In this document: positions 46,900-58,199 of the stretch, piece after piece
How positions within the stretch are numbered: position 1 is the stretch's first letter
How the letters are laid out: the number at the start of each line of letters is the position of its first letter
Assembly (NCBI RefSeq): GCF_030272615.1
Contig: NC_081411.1
Span: 211,996,744 to 212,060,743 of the forward strand
DNA: 64,000 nucleotides
Source of the DNA: Cryptomeria japonica
Lineage: Eukaryota > Streptophyta > Pinopsida > Cupressales > Cupressaceae
Direction: 5' to 3'
Notes under the pieces: generated by a model
Told to the model about the DNA's origin: nothing
What the model saw: only the letters and a program-made list of their open reading frames with translations
The model's database searches: none
Made by a program: the position numbers and the translations under genes

Positions 46900-48110
46900 T
46901 CATGGTTGGTCACTCTAGCTTCTAAAAGAATTATACACAGCTGAGAGAGATTTTCCTAAACGGCCTCAAGGAGGGTGTCCTCAAGTACATTAGAAAGTGT
47001 GCCAATTGCAAATAGAATAAAACAAAAGCATTTTGTCCTGGTGGGTTTCCTACAGCCTTTTATCCATTCCCAACCAGAAATGTGAAAGTATATTTATAGA
47101 TTTCATCAAGCCTTCCTAAAATATATGGCAAGGACCACACTTTTGTTGTACTAAATTGGTTGACTAAATATACACATTTATTTTCCATGCCAAATAAGGT
47201 TAGAGAAAAACAACTAGCTGACATGTTTCTTTAGAGAGATATTTCCACTACATGGTTTGCCTAATATCCTTGTTAGCAGTCTCCTCAAATTCTTTTGGTA
47301 AGAATTATTTATGCCTACCATTGAGCTCGCTCTTAGTATTAGCTACCACCCTCAAATCAACCAAGAAAGAAAGATAGTAAACAAGTGAGTTGAAGGGCAA
47401 TTGAGAAAATAACAAATAGTGTGGATTAAGTTGCCACATCTTGCAAGCATTGTTATAATACCACTTACTATTTACCCATTGGAATGACAACATTTATGGT
47501 TTTATACGGATACCATGCACTTACCTTCATTAGTGTCGGTGTTCACTAACTACAAAGTACTTGCTGCTGATGAATTGCTGGAGCATAGATAAGACATTGT
47601 GAGTTTACTTAAAGAATTCACAATGGGCCCAAAATCAAGGAAAGCTTTATACAAATTGGCACCACACCAAGAGATCGTTTAAGATTGGAGAAATGGTCTT
47701 TCTTCATATGTATCTTCATAGTCAGACTTCCACTAAGCAAAGTGAGGCTGAAAAGCTCGAAACCTGCTTTTACGGACAATACAATGTTTCAAAGAGAATT
47801 GATGAGCTAACCTATGAGTTGGAGTTGCCAGTAGACAGGCAGATTCACAATGGTTTCCTTGTGTCTTGCCTTAAGAAGGCACTTAGCAAGAAAATTGCAG
47901 CATCGATTGATTTTGGCAACCCTATATGACTAGGGGAAACTTACATCGATCCAGTGGCCATCATTAACCTATGGGAGAAGAAACTGCAGGGCAGGAATTT
48001 TATAAATTACTTGGTCCATTGAAGAAAAGTATTGGCGAAGGATGCTCCTTGGGAGTGGCTAGAGATATTTTAACATCCAGTACTGCATTTCTTGTGGGCA
48101 ATTCCAGGAA
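46900..48110 (+). pseudogene. Decayed Ty3/Gypsy integrase and chromodomain
   Basis: Reading through several frameshifts and stops, the usual chromovirus integrase order is visible: a zinc-finger remnant (KCANCK, near 46990), GKDHTFVVLNWLTKYTHLF (near 47130-47190), a HGLPNILVS stretch, SYHPQ (near 47340), and at 47693-47929 the C-terminal part with KLETCFYGQYNV and IHNGFLVSCLKKAL. At about 47975-48100 a chromodomain-like YLVH...DAPWEW...HPVL follows. No LTRs or upstream RT were found. An old fragment. Confidence 0.75.
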
Positions 48111-49310
48111 CAGCAGATTTGTATTGTCTCCTTTAATCCACAGCACTGAATAAGTGCTCTATCGGTAGATAGAATAAAGATCCAAATACTTTGCTCAAAA
48201 TAAAGCAGCTGAGTCTGTCAGCAATTAGAATAAAGCAACAAAGGCTTGCAATTGGCACTGGCTAAGTCTGTCAATTACAAATTCTATTAATAAAATAAGG
48301 CACAAGTTTGTGTATCAGTTTCCCACATGTTCATACCAGTTAGTTCACATCAGCAATTTCAGGGATTTATTGTTCAATTGGCTGCTTCCGATTGAAGAAA
48401 TTACTTGTTAGTAAGTTGCCACCATTTGTGGATTGACTTCCTAAGATTTGGCGATCACTGGAACTGGGTTATTAAAAAAAGCATAGGATAATAGAGAGAG
48501 TCTCTTTTGAAATTTAACAAACCCAAACTCAACTTCAGCATCAAGAAGGTGATGCTTCTACAGCACCTTTTTGCTTGACAACTAAACCAGCCAAGAACAG
48601 CAGGGTTATTCAGTTGGCATACTGCCCTGTGTTTAGGCATATCAACAAAGTTCAGATCTGCATGGTGGGTAATCACAGTGAGTTGTACTAGACTAGTTGC
48701 TCTCCATTTGAAAGTAAGTGTTTTCAAAGTTTGTTGTTTGAATTTTTCTAGGTTTGATTTCTATATGTATTTTGCTTAGGTCATTACAATCTGCATGTCT
48801 AATTTATTTTTTGAAAAAAAAATGTTCTTATAGAATTTATTTGCTGACAAAGCATATTCTTGAATAATCTATTTGCTAATCTAGCCTGGAACAAATTGAC
48901 AGATCTGAATATACATATTTCAACATGAGTATGAAAAAGTTGTTTAACTTACCAATGGGCTTATACTGGAATCCTGAAGTAATTTGTCCAATTCTGCTTA
49001 CCATCCACACACTTGCAGGGAATTCTTTGGCTGCCACAAATCAGAAGACAGTTGGTTTCATCTCTTTTATAAACAGAAAACTTCTTCTATATAATAATAT
49101 ATAATAGATAGATTAAGAAACCTCCATAAAAGAGGGAAAATAGCAAAGAGATAGAACCATAAAAAGAATAAATAAGGGGTACATTACCGAGCATTACAAG
49201 AGAACCAAAGATACATAACATAGTATTAGGACTTAAACTGAAAGTACAGAAAAGAAACAGAAGCAAATGACTCAAAATACAAAGCACAAAGAAGAGGCCT
49301 AGACCCTTGG
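48111..49310. other. No recognisable gene
   Basis: AT-rich DNA between two retroelement fragments. Some of it may be the untranslated tail or LTR of the decayed Gypsy element. Reading frames here lack family features. Confidence 0.35.
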
Positions 49311-49430
49311 TTGTTTGTCTTGAATCATTTTATCACAAAGAAGCATACCGCTGATGTAATGACTAAAGCACTTGGGAGTAATAAATTTGTGAAATGTGGA
49401 AACAACCTTGGGATTGTCTCCAGTTTTTTA
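49311..49430 (+). pseudogene. Copia RNase H C-terminal fragment
   Basis: The peptide HFITKKHTADVMTKALGSNKF, then CGNNLGI, matches the end of Copia RNase H (the ADxxTKxL signature and the following K/HCxxxLG(I/V)). It is unlike the element at 8467-14668 in sequence and runs the other way. No other part of this element was found. Confidence 0.65.
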
Positions 49431-49585
49431 TTAGCAGGGCTATTAGACATAAAGTTTAGACATCAAAGGGATGATCGTATTTATAATGTTCTAATGACAA
49501 ACATTAATTACATCTAATAACATCACTAACTTACACCATGTAAGTTATAACCAATTAACTTCCACCAATAGTACCATAGAGTTTC

Positions 49586-50118
49586 CAGATGGGGAAGCAA
49601 GGGGATAGGGGGATGGGTTTTGGGGACAAGGGGACCGAAGGCATCAGTTTGGGGACAGCGGGGGGACGACAATGCAAGCATGGTGACACAACCGGGTGGG
49701 AGGAACTGGCACAAATGCATATAGTACTCATAAAAATAGTTATGAAAATATGTGTAAGGAATAACTCTAAGAATTGCACATGAAACTTTGGCATACTAAG
49801 TAAAGTTTAAACTAATAAAAATTAAAAACATGGCAATGATTGCATTGAACATTAACAATGGTGAGCAGAGATTTGGGCACAAGGTGTGGTGGCCCTTGCG
49901 GGACTTTGGGGATGAATTTCCTACAAAGGTTATGGGGCAGCGCTTCTTGCAGGGATTTGGAATCACCAAACCAAGTGGCGCCTCAGAAACACCCCCAAGG
50001 CTTGAGTGGAAGTGGGAGATGTTGTGGGGGTGGGTAAATATTTCCGCCATTTCCTCTCGTCCCTGATACATCCCCATCCTAGAAACGCGGGGATTTTGGG
50101 GGGGGATGTGTCCCCTTG
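49586..50118. mobile_element. GC-rich block, candidate DNA transposon
   Basis: Starts CAGATGGGGAAGCAAGGGGA and ends TGTGTCCCCTTG, roughly inverted copies; GGGGA/GGGGAC words fill both ends. Similar GTCCCC/GTCCCGG phrases occur at 4815-5165 and 17640. An 8-bp target duplication was not found, so the borders are uncertain. The reading frames here are by-products of the G-rich words. Confidence 0.3.
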
Positions 50119-50395
50119 GAACACTGCTTCCACCCTAACATATGAATAATCATGCACACACATCCCAAGATATGCCCACTTCCCCCAACGCCAAATTCTT
50201 ACAACACAGTGAACTTCCAATTCCATAAATCACAAATGAAGATTTCATAGATATAAACATAAGTATATTCTTCCACTAAGTTATAAGAACTGGTCTACAA
50301 TTTAGATACTTCACTACGAGCAAACCCTTCATTTTTATAATGAAATCAACTTTCTACATGTAATGTCCCCACTTTGAAATAAAATTTAGTAATAA

Positions 50396-53300
50396 TGTAA
50401 TGTCCCCATTTTCGTGACGATCAATCCGCAGAAGGGTTTGGCCTATTACTTGACCCTAGTAGGCCAAGGGGTTGATAAGAGGGTCGCTTGGGCAATTGCT
50501 TGTGGCTTCACATTCCATTTCAATATGATTTTTGGTGAGATAATGTATTCTCACGTATGATGTCACGTGTGTTGCACTTTATATTCATAATGATATTTTA
50601 ATTATCTAAAGTGCAATTAAATAATATTATTATTTCAAGGGGCATCTTCTAGAAAGTTCAATTAAATATTATTTTATTTCTTCTAAAAGGAGGCCGACCT
50701 CTTGAAGGAAAAGAATAAATAGAGGGGGCAGCCTCATTGTTAATCAGCCAGGAATTGATATTTGTGTTGATTGAGTTTTGTGGAGCCAAGGGTTTGTGCA
50801 AATCTTTTCAGTCATTGGGAACGATAACTACCATTGATAGCATAACTGAGGGAGTGAAAGATCTCTTGAAGGGTTGCATTTGTGGAGGTGATATTTCAGT
50901 CATCTCTTTAGAGCTTAACCAGTGGCCAAGGGCCAAATTTAGCTAGGGTTTGATTTTGGAGGAACCAAATGGAGGCATTTTGAATGATAGAGAACTTTAT
51001 CGATTTACCTCATGGAGCTGTTGCAACTACCTTCTCTGAATTATATTTCAGACTTGGTTTCAGACCTGCCACGGCTGAAGGGAGCCACGATTTTGGTCAT
51101 TCTAGCCCACATTGGCATCGATTTCACCCTCTAATTGGAGTGCTCTACTCCTAAGATGGCATCGATAGTTTTGAAGCAAGAAGGGGAACTTAAAGGCTGC
51201 AAATAATCTATTTTGATCTGCACTAGAGGCATTAGTCATTTTCAGACTTTACAACAGCTACAGGAAAGACCACAATTTTGCTCACAATGGCCTATGAATG
51301 CGTCATTTTCATCTTCCAGCTGGGGCGCTTCCTTTGTGAGGGAATAAAGATGGTTTTTAATGCTTCAGAGAGACTTGGAAGCCGCTGATAATTTACTGTT
51401 GTCTGAAAAATATCAGAACAGGGGCGGCTAGGAGAAGGTTACAGTTTTGGTTTAAGGTGGTCTCAATTCATTGGATATTGATTGCTTCTTCATCAGCAAC
51501 ATAAGGCGCTTCTATGATCAGGTTCCTTGTGATTAGTAGTTACTTGCATTGTCAGTCTTAGTCATTCAATGTCACTGCTGTAAGAGAGCATTTACAGTCA
51601 TATGAGTCTATTATTGTAAGCCAAGAGGTTGGGTGAATTGCATAGTATTTTGCGCCTCGGACTGCATTTAATAAAGGGCTGTGATTTGGAATCATATAAT
51701 TGATGTAATGTTGCATTCATCCTCAGCATGTTAGATTGCTCGCCAACTATTTGACATAATGTCACTTGCCTGTAGATATTGATTTGTACTTGCATTATTC
51801 ATGTATCTCTATCATGTAGTTTAATTTATTAATTTTCAAATTCAAGGATTTGCATTTATATGTTCAAACAAGCAAAAACCAAAAAACTGCATCAGAATCA
51901 ATAACGCACAGAGTTATGCAAAGGCTGTCCAATGTCAATAACACGCAGGGTTATTGTAATGTCCCCATTTTGAGGAAAAATTAATTAATTAATTTAATTA
52001 ATTAAGTTGTCCAAAATTAATGATATATTTTATGGATAGCTTGATTAATTAATTTAATTAAGAATATTAAGTTAATTATTTATAAATTTATCAAATAAAT
52101 TAAAATTTAAAGCTGACTTTATATTTAATTAATTTAATAAAAGTGACTAATTAAAATATTATTTCATAAAGTCACTTCTAGAAGCTTCTGGATGTAGAAG
52201 AAAAAAAGTATAAAGAGAGATTAGGAGGAAGCTTCAAGGCACATTGGAAAGGGATTTTTGATAATTGATTGGGTTTTGTAGGACCGCAAGGTGTCTACAG
52301 ACTAGAGTCTTTGGGAACGAAAAACTCCCATAGATTGCATAACTGAGGGAGTGGAAAACCTTCCAAGGGGTTGCAGCTGACAGTGGAAGACATACCAGTC
52401 TTCCATATAGAGCTTATTGAGTTTCTATAATTTCATGGTGGATGGGAATTTGTGGCTACCTCAGATTTTCAGAACTAGTGACCATTGAGCACCAATTTTG
52501 GTTGGATGAGTGAAGCGATTTTACTCTAGAGCAAATCGAGGAGACTTGTTGGTTTGCTGATGAAAATTCCAGAACTGAAGTCAAGTTCGATTTCTCCCTC
52601 ATAACCCACTATTTGGATCATTTGGCATCAATCAAGCTTCATATCTTCCATTAGAAGCCAGCAGATATCTTGGTAAGAGGAAGCGGTCCTTCTTGAGGCA
52701 TTTTGAAGGAGAATCGATCGAGGGAATAGTTGCAGATCAGAACTAAGACCTTTTTACCTTGCCCTTCTATTGTGTTATCTCACATCATTGAGGTATCGAA
52801 GTCTTAATTGGAGGCTAGCGATTTTCTTGGATGATAAGGGCGATTCATTTTGTAACAAATTAAAGGAGTTTGTGGGACTATTGGTCTTTAATGAGTTGAA
52901 AATAAGAACACATACCAGTCTGCCCATGCTCATCGAATTAGCTCATAAGCTCAACGATTTGCTTCCCAAACCTACACTGATGATGGCGATATATCTCAGC
53001 AGTAAAGCAATCCTTTTGGTGGAAGTTGGAAGTGCTTAGGCAGCTGTCCTCTGAGATCTCAGACCTCCATTGCTGCAGCAGGACCGAAGTTGGTAGAGGT
53101 CCAATTTGGCAAATTGAAGAGTTATTGAAATTGGATATTGTTCACTTCTTCAAGGTGCCCCTTATCAGGTTCACTACAAATTGCTTTCATTGTATTTTCA
53201 GTATGTTTTCATGAGTATAGTTACAGTCCCTGTGTACTCAGAAATCTGAAAATTGTACATTATTGACAGTCCATGTAATTCCTCTTTAGCTGTCTATATC

Positions 53301-53770
53301 ATGTTCTTAAGACTGTCAATATAATGTTTCTATGTACATCATATGAAATAAAGAAGCGGGTTTGAGATTGCATCTAGTTGTACTATATTTTCAAGAACGT
53401 CAGACAAGTGTTTGACAGAATGTCAGTTTGCTGTTGGCTTTTACCCTTGAGTCTTGTTTGACTTATTTCTTTCTAAGACAGTTGCATATGCAACTCTTGT
53501 TAATGTTCAGTCAAAAGATCCATTGGAACTTATTTATTTTTGAAATATTCATGTGTGTTAGCCAACTCCACAATTTGAAAACATTACCAGTATAACGCAT
53601 GAACCTTTGAACTGCATAACACAGATATCTCCTTGTTTTCGATCTTCAAAGGATGGGGTATATTACAGCTATTCAGTCAGAAAATTAGAGCACCAGATTG
53701 AAGGTTATTAGACAACTGTTTGTCAATATTCCCTACACATTTCAGTCATATAACAGCAGGGGATATTACA
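50396..53770 (+). mobile_element. LTR-like repeat B, solo LTR, host of copy C
   Basis: TGTAATGTCCCC to GGGGATATTACA, target duplication AATAA at 50391-50395 and 53771-53775. Without C it is about 1.66 kb. It carries a GCCGAC core at 50693-50698, then AATAAATAG (50713), then the conserved ATTGGGAACGATAACT and AACTGAGGGAGTG phrases also in C and E. Non-coding. Confidence 0.8.
51955..53667 (+). mobile_element. LTR-like repeat C, solo LTR nested in B
   Basis: TGTAATGTCCCC to GGGGTATATTACA, 1,713 bp. Flanks gttat (51950-51954) and gctat (53668-53672) match 4 of 5. A TATA-like AGTATAAAG is near 52207. It shares CATAACTGAGGGAGTG with B. The reading frame at 52770-53039 shows no family. Confidence 0.7.
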
Positions 53771-54350
53771 AATAAATAATAATAATAAAATTTAAATATT
53801 AAAATATAAAAGAATATAATAAAATATAATTAATTGAAATTTAAATAAAGTTAATAAATGGTTCCGGGGTAATGAACTACTAGAACTAGTGCAATCTTCT
53901 AAGGATGTTTGGAGATTTTCAAATCACTACTAAACATAGACACCATTAGTTGAATGCATATCAATGATTGACCAATAATCGAACTAGACAACTTTAAAGG
54001 TTTCAGTTAACCACACAAGGCTAACTTACAATCAGCAAGAAGCTAGTGGTATGGATAACGAGCCTCACAATATATCAAGTGCAACATTCCATCATTTAAT
54101 CTAATGCTTAAACTAACATCAAAGATTGACTTAAGAAGATAAAGAAACATGCAATAGACTTCAAGGATTGAGTAAAAACACCATAACTTCAATGTTTTAT
54201 TGATCCAATAGCCAAACAACAACAATTTTTCAAGTCTTTCAATTGTCACTATTCTATCACCTTAGCCTATTTCTCTCCTATTGCTCTTAATCTTATTCTA
54301 TTCTATTCTCTCTTATTATTATTAACCATTACAAATGAAATGAGTGGAGT

Positions 54351-54439
54351 TTATATAAGACTACCAAATAGAATGAAGGGCCGAGATCGAATGAAGATCA
54401 AGGGCCAAGATCTTGCCACCTAAACCCTAATTAGGGTTT
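54351..54439 (-). promoter_or_regulatory. Telobox palindrome plus TATA box of T2
   Basis: AAACCCTAATTAGGGTTT at 54422-54439 and a minus-strand TTATATAAAC at about 54348-54357, about 65 bp apart. Confidence 0.55.
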
Positions 54440-55370
54440 CATACATATGAAAACCCTATCTAAATAATCATCATCATGAAACAACCAATGAGAAAAAAGC
54501 ATGTGTCAGCACGGAAATTGAGGAAGCGTCCTCCAATAGGAAAACCGAATGCCAAGTGGGATCATAACAAACTATCTTCTAGAATCTGGTTCCCTTTCTC
54601 ACGTTCCTTTCTAGCATATTCAATGAATCTAGTCAATATGTCTTCTATCTCTGTCATCCGGGTCTCAAGTAGAGATTTCAGCTGCTCCTCCATGTGCATG
54701 ACCTCATCGAAAGCTTTGACGATGGCATCCTCCAATTCAGGTTCGAGTTCTTGATTTTTCCTTGCTAAGACTATGAACTCGAGCATATTATTGAATTGTT
54801 CCTTAGTAATCATTCCATTAGTCCCATGCAAGATAGCTCTTACTCTTTGCTCCAACTGCTTAGCTTCTATGATTGTTTTGGGATCAATCTTTCTTTCCAA
54901 AACAATATGTGCTACTTCTACTATCTTATCATGGTTTCAGTGCATATCATCTTGAACTTGACTACACCCATTTCCAATCTCCTCAAAGATGATCTTCTTC
55001 ATGCGAAGTAAGCTACTCCATTGTAGAAGGCTAGGTGTTGTTCCTTCTCTCCTTACCTTTTCTCTTGATAAGGTGTTGTCCCTCCGTGTTTTCCTAATTA
55101 CTTGAAGTACCAGAATGATGACATCTCTAGCATGAGCAAATGCTTCGGAGGCTTCTATGAAAACATGAGTTCTCCCAAGGACTTTTACGACCATGTCAAG
55201 TGTCTTCATTATGTCCTTCATAAATTTGCTAAATCTAGTATATGAATCCTCTATCCATGTATCCATCAACTGTGTGGAGTTCCTCATCTTCTCCATATGA
55301 TCAACTGATTATGGAGGAAGCAAGGGAGGTGGTGTTCCTATTAGACTCCAATGCCTCAATGGTTGTTGGA

Positions 55371-56606
55371 TGTAATGTCCCCACTTTAGCAGTTGACCAA
55401 GTGTATGTGCGTTAGCCTAGCTCTACATGGTCCCGAGGGCTAACGAAGGGTTTAAGGGGATCCTGGAGTGTTTTGGCGTAGTCATTTCCAGCTTGGGCCA
55501 AAACGGAGTGGATTTACTTAGTTTCAGGCATACTGACTATTTTTAGTAAGTCAGCAGGACACAACGGAGGCTAGTTTCGGTGATTGGATTCGATACTCCT
55601 CAGCGAGAGCTTTCCGACAAGCTATCACTCGCGCTATTCGGAGTCTGATTGCTAATATATTTTAATGCCTGAAGTGTTATTAAAGTAACATTTAATTTAA
55701 TTGTAAAATATTAAAGTGTTACTTTAATATTTATTTTATGGGGATGTGTGCAAATCAAAGGGACACCCAAGGGAGACATAAGTGAATATTTTAATATGTT
55801 TTATATTGCACATCTTCTATCCCACATTGCTCAAGTGAGTTGGGTCGACCCTTGGAGAAAGAATAAAAGGAAGTTTTTGTGGCTTCATTCAGCATGTTGA
55901 ATATGAGAAGAAATTGATGTGTGAGTTGCAGATCCGTTCTTGACATTAGGGGACGTCTATCCTCTCTTGTGACATTCTAGACGTTATTCCTTTGGAGTTT
56001 GGCCTTTGGAATCCATTGCTATCAGCTTCATTAGCAGGCAGATTGGGTGCATCTCCAACTACAGGCAGATTTGGTGTTTTTGCTCATACCTTCTTCACTT
56101 CTTGTACAATGCTTATGCCATTCTAAAGGGATGATTTTATGAAGATATTGGACTGATTGAAGACTAATTAATATTGTAGCAGCACTGTAGAGCAGCACTA
56201 TTCACGTTACTGTAGCACAACACTATTCACGTCACTGTAGCACGACACTATTCACGCCACTGTAGCAGCAAAATTGGAAGTCATTGTTGGAACATCATGT
56301 CAAAAATGCTGGAGTATTTAGTGAGTTGAAAAATCTGCTATGTATTTGATTTTATTAATTCTGGAAATAATATCATATCAGCAGCAATTCAATCTTCATG
56401 TTGCATATTATTGTAATTTCCTTCTAGTTCATGTTATGTGATTTCAAATCTATGCAAAGACTTAAAAACAAACAAACATTTCATTTCCGAAGCCATAAGG
56501 GAGTTTAAACATTAAACGGAGAAATAAGGAGTTGGATGCAAACTGTTTTACTAAATTCCTATCAGCAGTTGGTTTAGTTTTTGGGCATTTTAGGGTGCCC
56601 ATTACA
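55371..56606 (+). mobile_element. LTR-like repeat F, solo LTR in the T2 gene
   Basis: 1,236 bp, TGTAATGTCCCC to GCCCATTACA, with target duplication TTGGA at 55366-55370 and 56607-56611. ACTGTAGCA/CTATTCACG words are repeated at 56172-56268 with a period of about 25-30 bp. A GGGTCGACCC palindrome precedes an A-rich TATA-like AATAAAAGG near 55870. A TACT.ATTTTTAGTAAGT palindrome lies at 55528-55550. Non-coding. Confidence 0.85.
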
Positions 56607-57304
56607 TTGGAATTGCTGAACATAATCCCTCTACGCATTTATATCCTTTTCCAATCTTCTATTCTTTCCAATTTCAACTCTCAACATGTCATCGACTGCT
56701 TTGAATGAATCAATCGCATCACCAATAGCTTGCTCGGAGGTGAGTGGACCTAAATCAATAGTCTCCATATCATACTCATCAGTTGTGATCTCTCCTTCGT
56801 ATTTCTCAACTCTTGGAGTGGCTATTTGTAGCTGTCTTGATCTCGATTCATCTCTAATCACCTTTGACATCTTCGTAGCTTTCGTATTCTCAGTGACTTC
56901 TCTAGTTTGGCTTAGAAGGTTCGCCATATCATATGTTTGTTCTTCAACCACTATCACCTCTTGAGCTAGTCTTTCTTTTAACCATTCCGGAATAGAAGAT
57001 CTTCCTTCTTGAATTTGTGCTCCTTCGTGCATTTGCTCATCTCTAGGTGGTGAAGTAGTTTCATCGTTATCTTCTCTGCCTTCTTCAATCTCTTGAATGA
57101 GATGAGTGAGATCTTCTTGTTCTTGAGATACCTTTTCTTTGCCTTTTTCATTGTGGACTGTAGACTCTGCTGATTCATTGGCTCCTTGACTCAACTCCTT
57201 TTCCATCCTTTGTTCTTCTTGTCTGGAAGAAGAATGACTTGCACTTGATTTATGCTTCTTTCTTGAGGATCCCTTTTCACCACGATATTCCTTTCTCTTT
57301 GATC

Positions 57305-58199
57305 CAGAGTTTCGTGACTCGCGGCGAGTCACGCGAGTCAACGGGTCGGGTGACCCCTGCCAGGTCACGATGACCTTGACCCGAGCTCGGACGGGTCAGG
57401 GGACGTGACTCGCCTAACTCGCCGAGTCCGAGGTTCGTGACCCGGCCGACGTCACTTATAAAAGTGCGATCAAAAAACACATCAACTCAATCGTTGAATG
57501 ATCTAGTCTTTGTTCATTACAACCTCCGTCTCAGGACCAAACAGATTTTGGAAGCTGACTCCTCTCTGATCACTCTAGAGGAAGTCGACCCCGAGTCCAA
57601 TTGGCTCACTGAGTCCACCAATCCAGTCTTCACTGATAAGGACCTTGAGTGGGTTGACCAAGCAGACAAAGAGGTTGAGGCTGTGGCTATGGCAGAGGAG
57701 GAGGATAGAGCACGATCAGGCACGGCACCTATGGCTACTTAGACTGCCACATCACAGGCAGAGACTATGGCTACTCAATCATCCAGGACCTACCTTAGAC
57801 GCCTTTCAAAGAGGCAGATAGAGGAGGCTGAGCCTGAGCCTGAGCCATAGACTTGTTTTTGTTTACACTTTACAATTACATATATGTTTGGGAACATTTG
57901 AAGTCATGGATTTTATATACATTGGACACCATTTATAGCTCTATATATCTACGTTTTCTAATTCCTTCAGCTACAGTTTACATTTCTACGCATGTGATGG
58001 ATGTATGTTTCTGTATGTGATCAAATTAGCTTCTATTTGATGATGTTATAGTGTCTTTAAGCTTAATTCCATAATGGGTGTATGAAACAAGTTTTAAATC
58101 ATTAAAAATCTCTAAATTTCAAGGGTTTTCTTATTTTGCCGAGTCACGAGCCAAGTTAGCCTTGCCGAGTAAGAGGCGAGTCTGGGTCTGGGAACTTTG
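57305..58199 (+). mobile_element. hAT-family non-autonomous element in the T2 gene
   Basis: 895 bp flanked by a perfect 8-bp duplication CTTTGATC (57297-57304 and 58200-58207), the length typical of hAT. Ends CAGAGTTTCGTGACTC and, inverted, CAAAGTTCCCAGACCC match at about 11 of 16. Subterminal DNA is rich in GAGTC/GACTC and GGGTC words on both sides. It encodes only the last part of a transposase, so it cannot move itself. Confidence 0.92.
57437..57850 (+). pseudogene. hAT transposase C-terminal fragment
   Basis: The frame contains SLNDLVFVHYNLRLR, the conserved motif of the hAT C-terminal dimerisation region, followed by an acidic tail ending at TAG 57848-57850. One in-frame TAG at 57740-57742. 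The catalytic part and BED zinc finger are absent. It likely reflects an internal deletion that kept the last exon. Confidence 0.85.

Larger units (their letters stand above)
50359..53876 (+). mobile_element. LTR-like repeat A, host of copy B
   Basis: Starts TGTAATGTCCCCACTTTG at 50359, is interrupted after AATAA (50391-50395) and resumes at 53771 with AATAAATAATAATAATAA, matching the start of repeat D (2361-2490). It can be followed to about 53876, where T2 sequence begins. Non-coding. Confidence 0.6.

Noticed and set aside
49526-50226. Open frames in the G-rich block
   Set aside because: Low-complexity Gly/Trp-rich translations of GGGGA words; no family.
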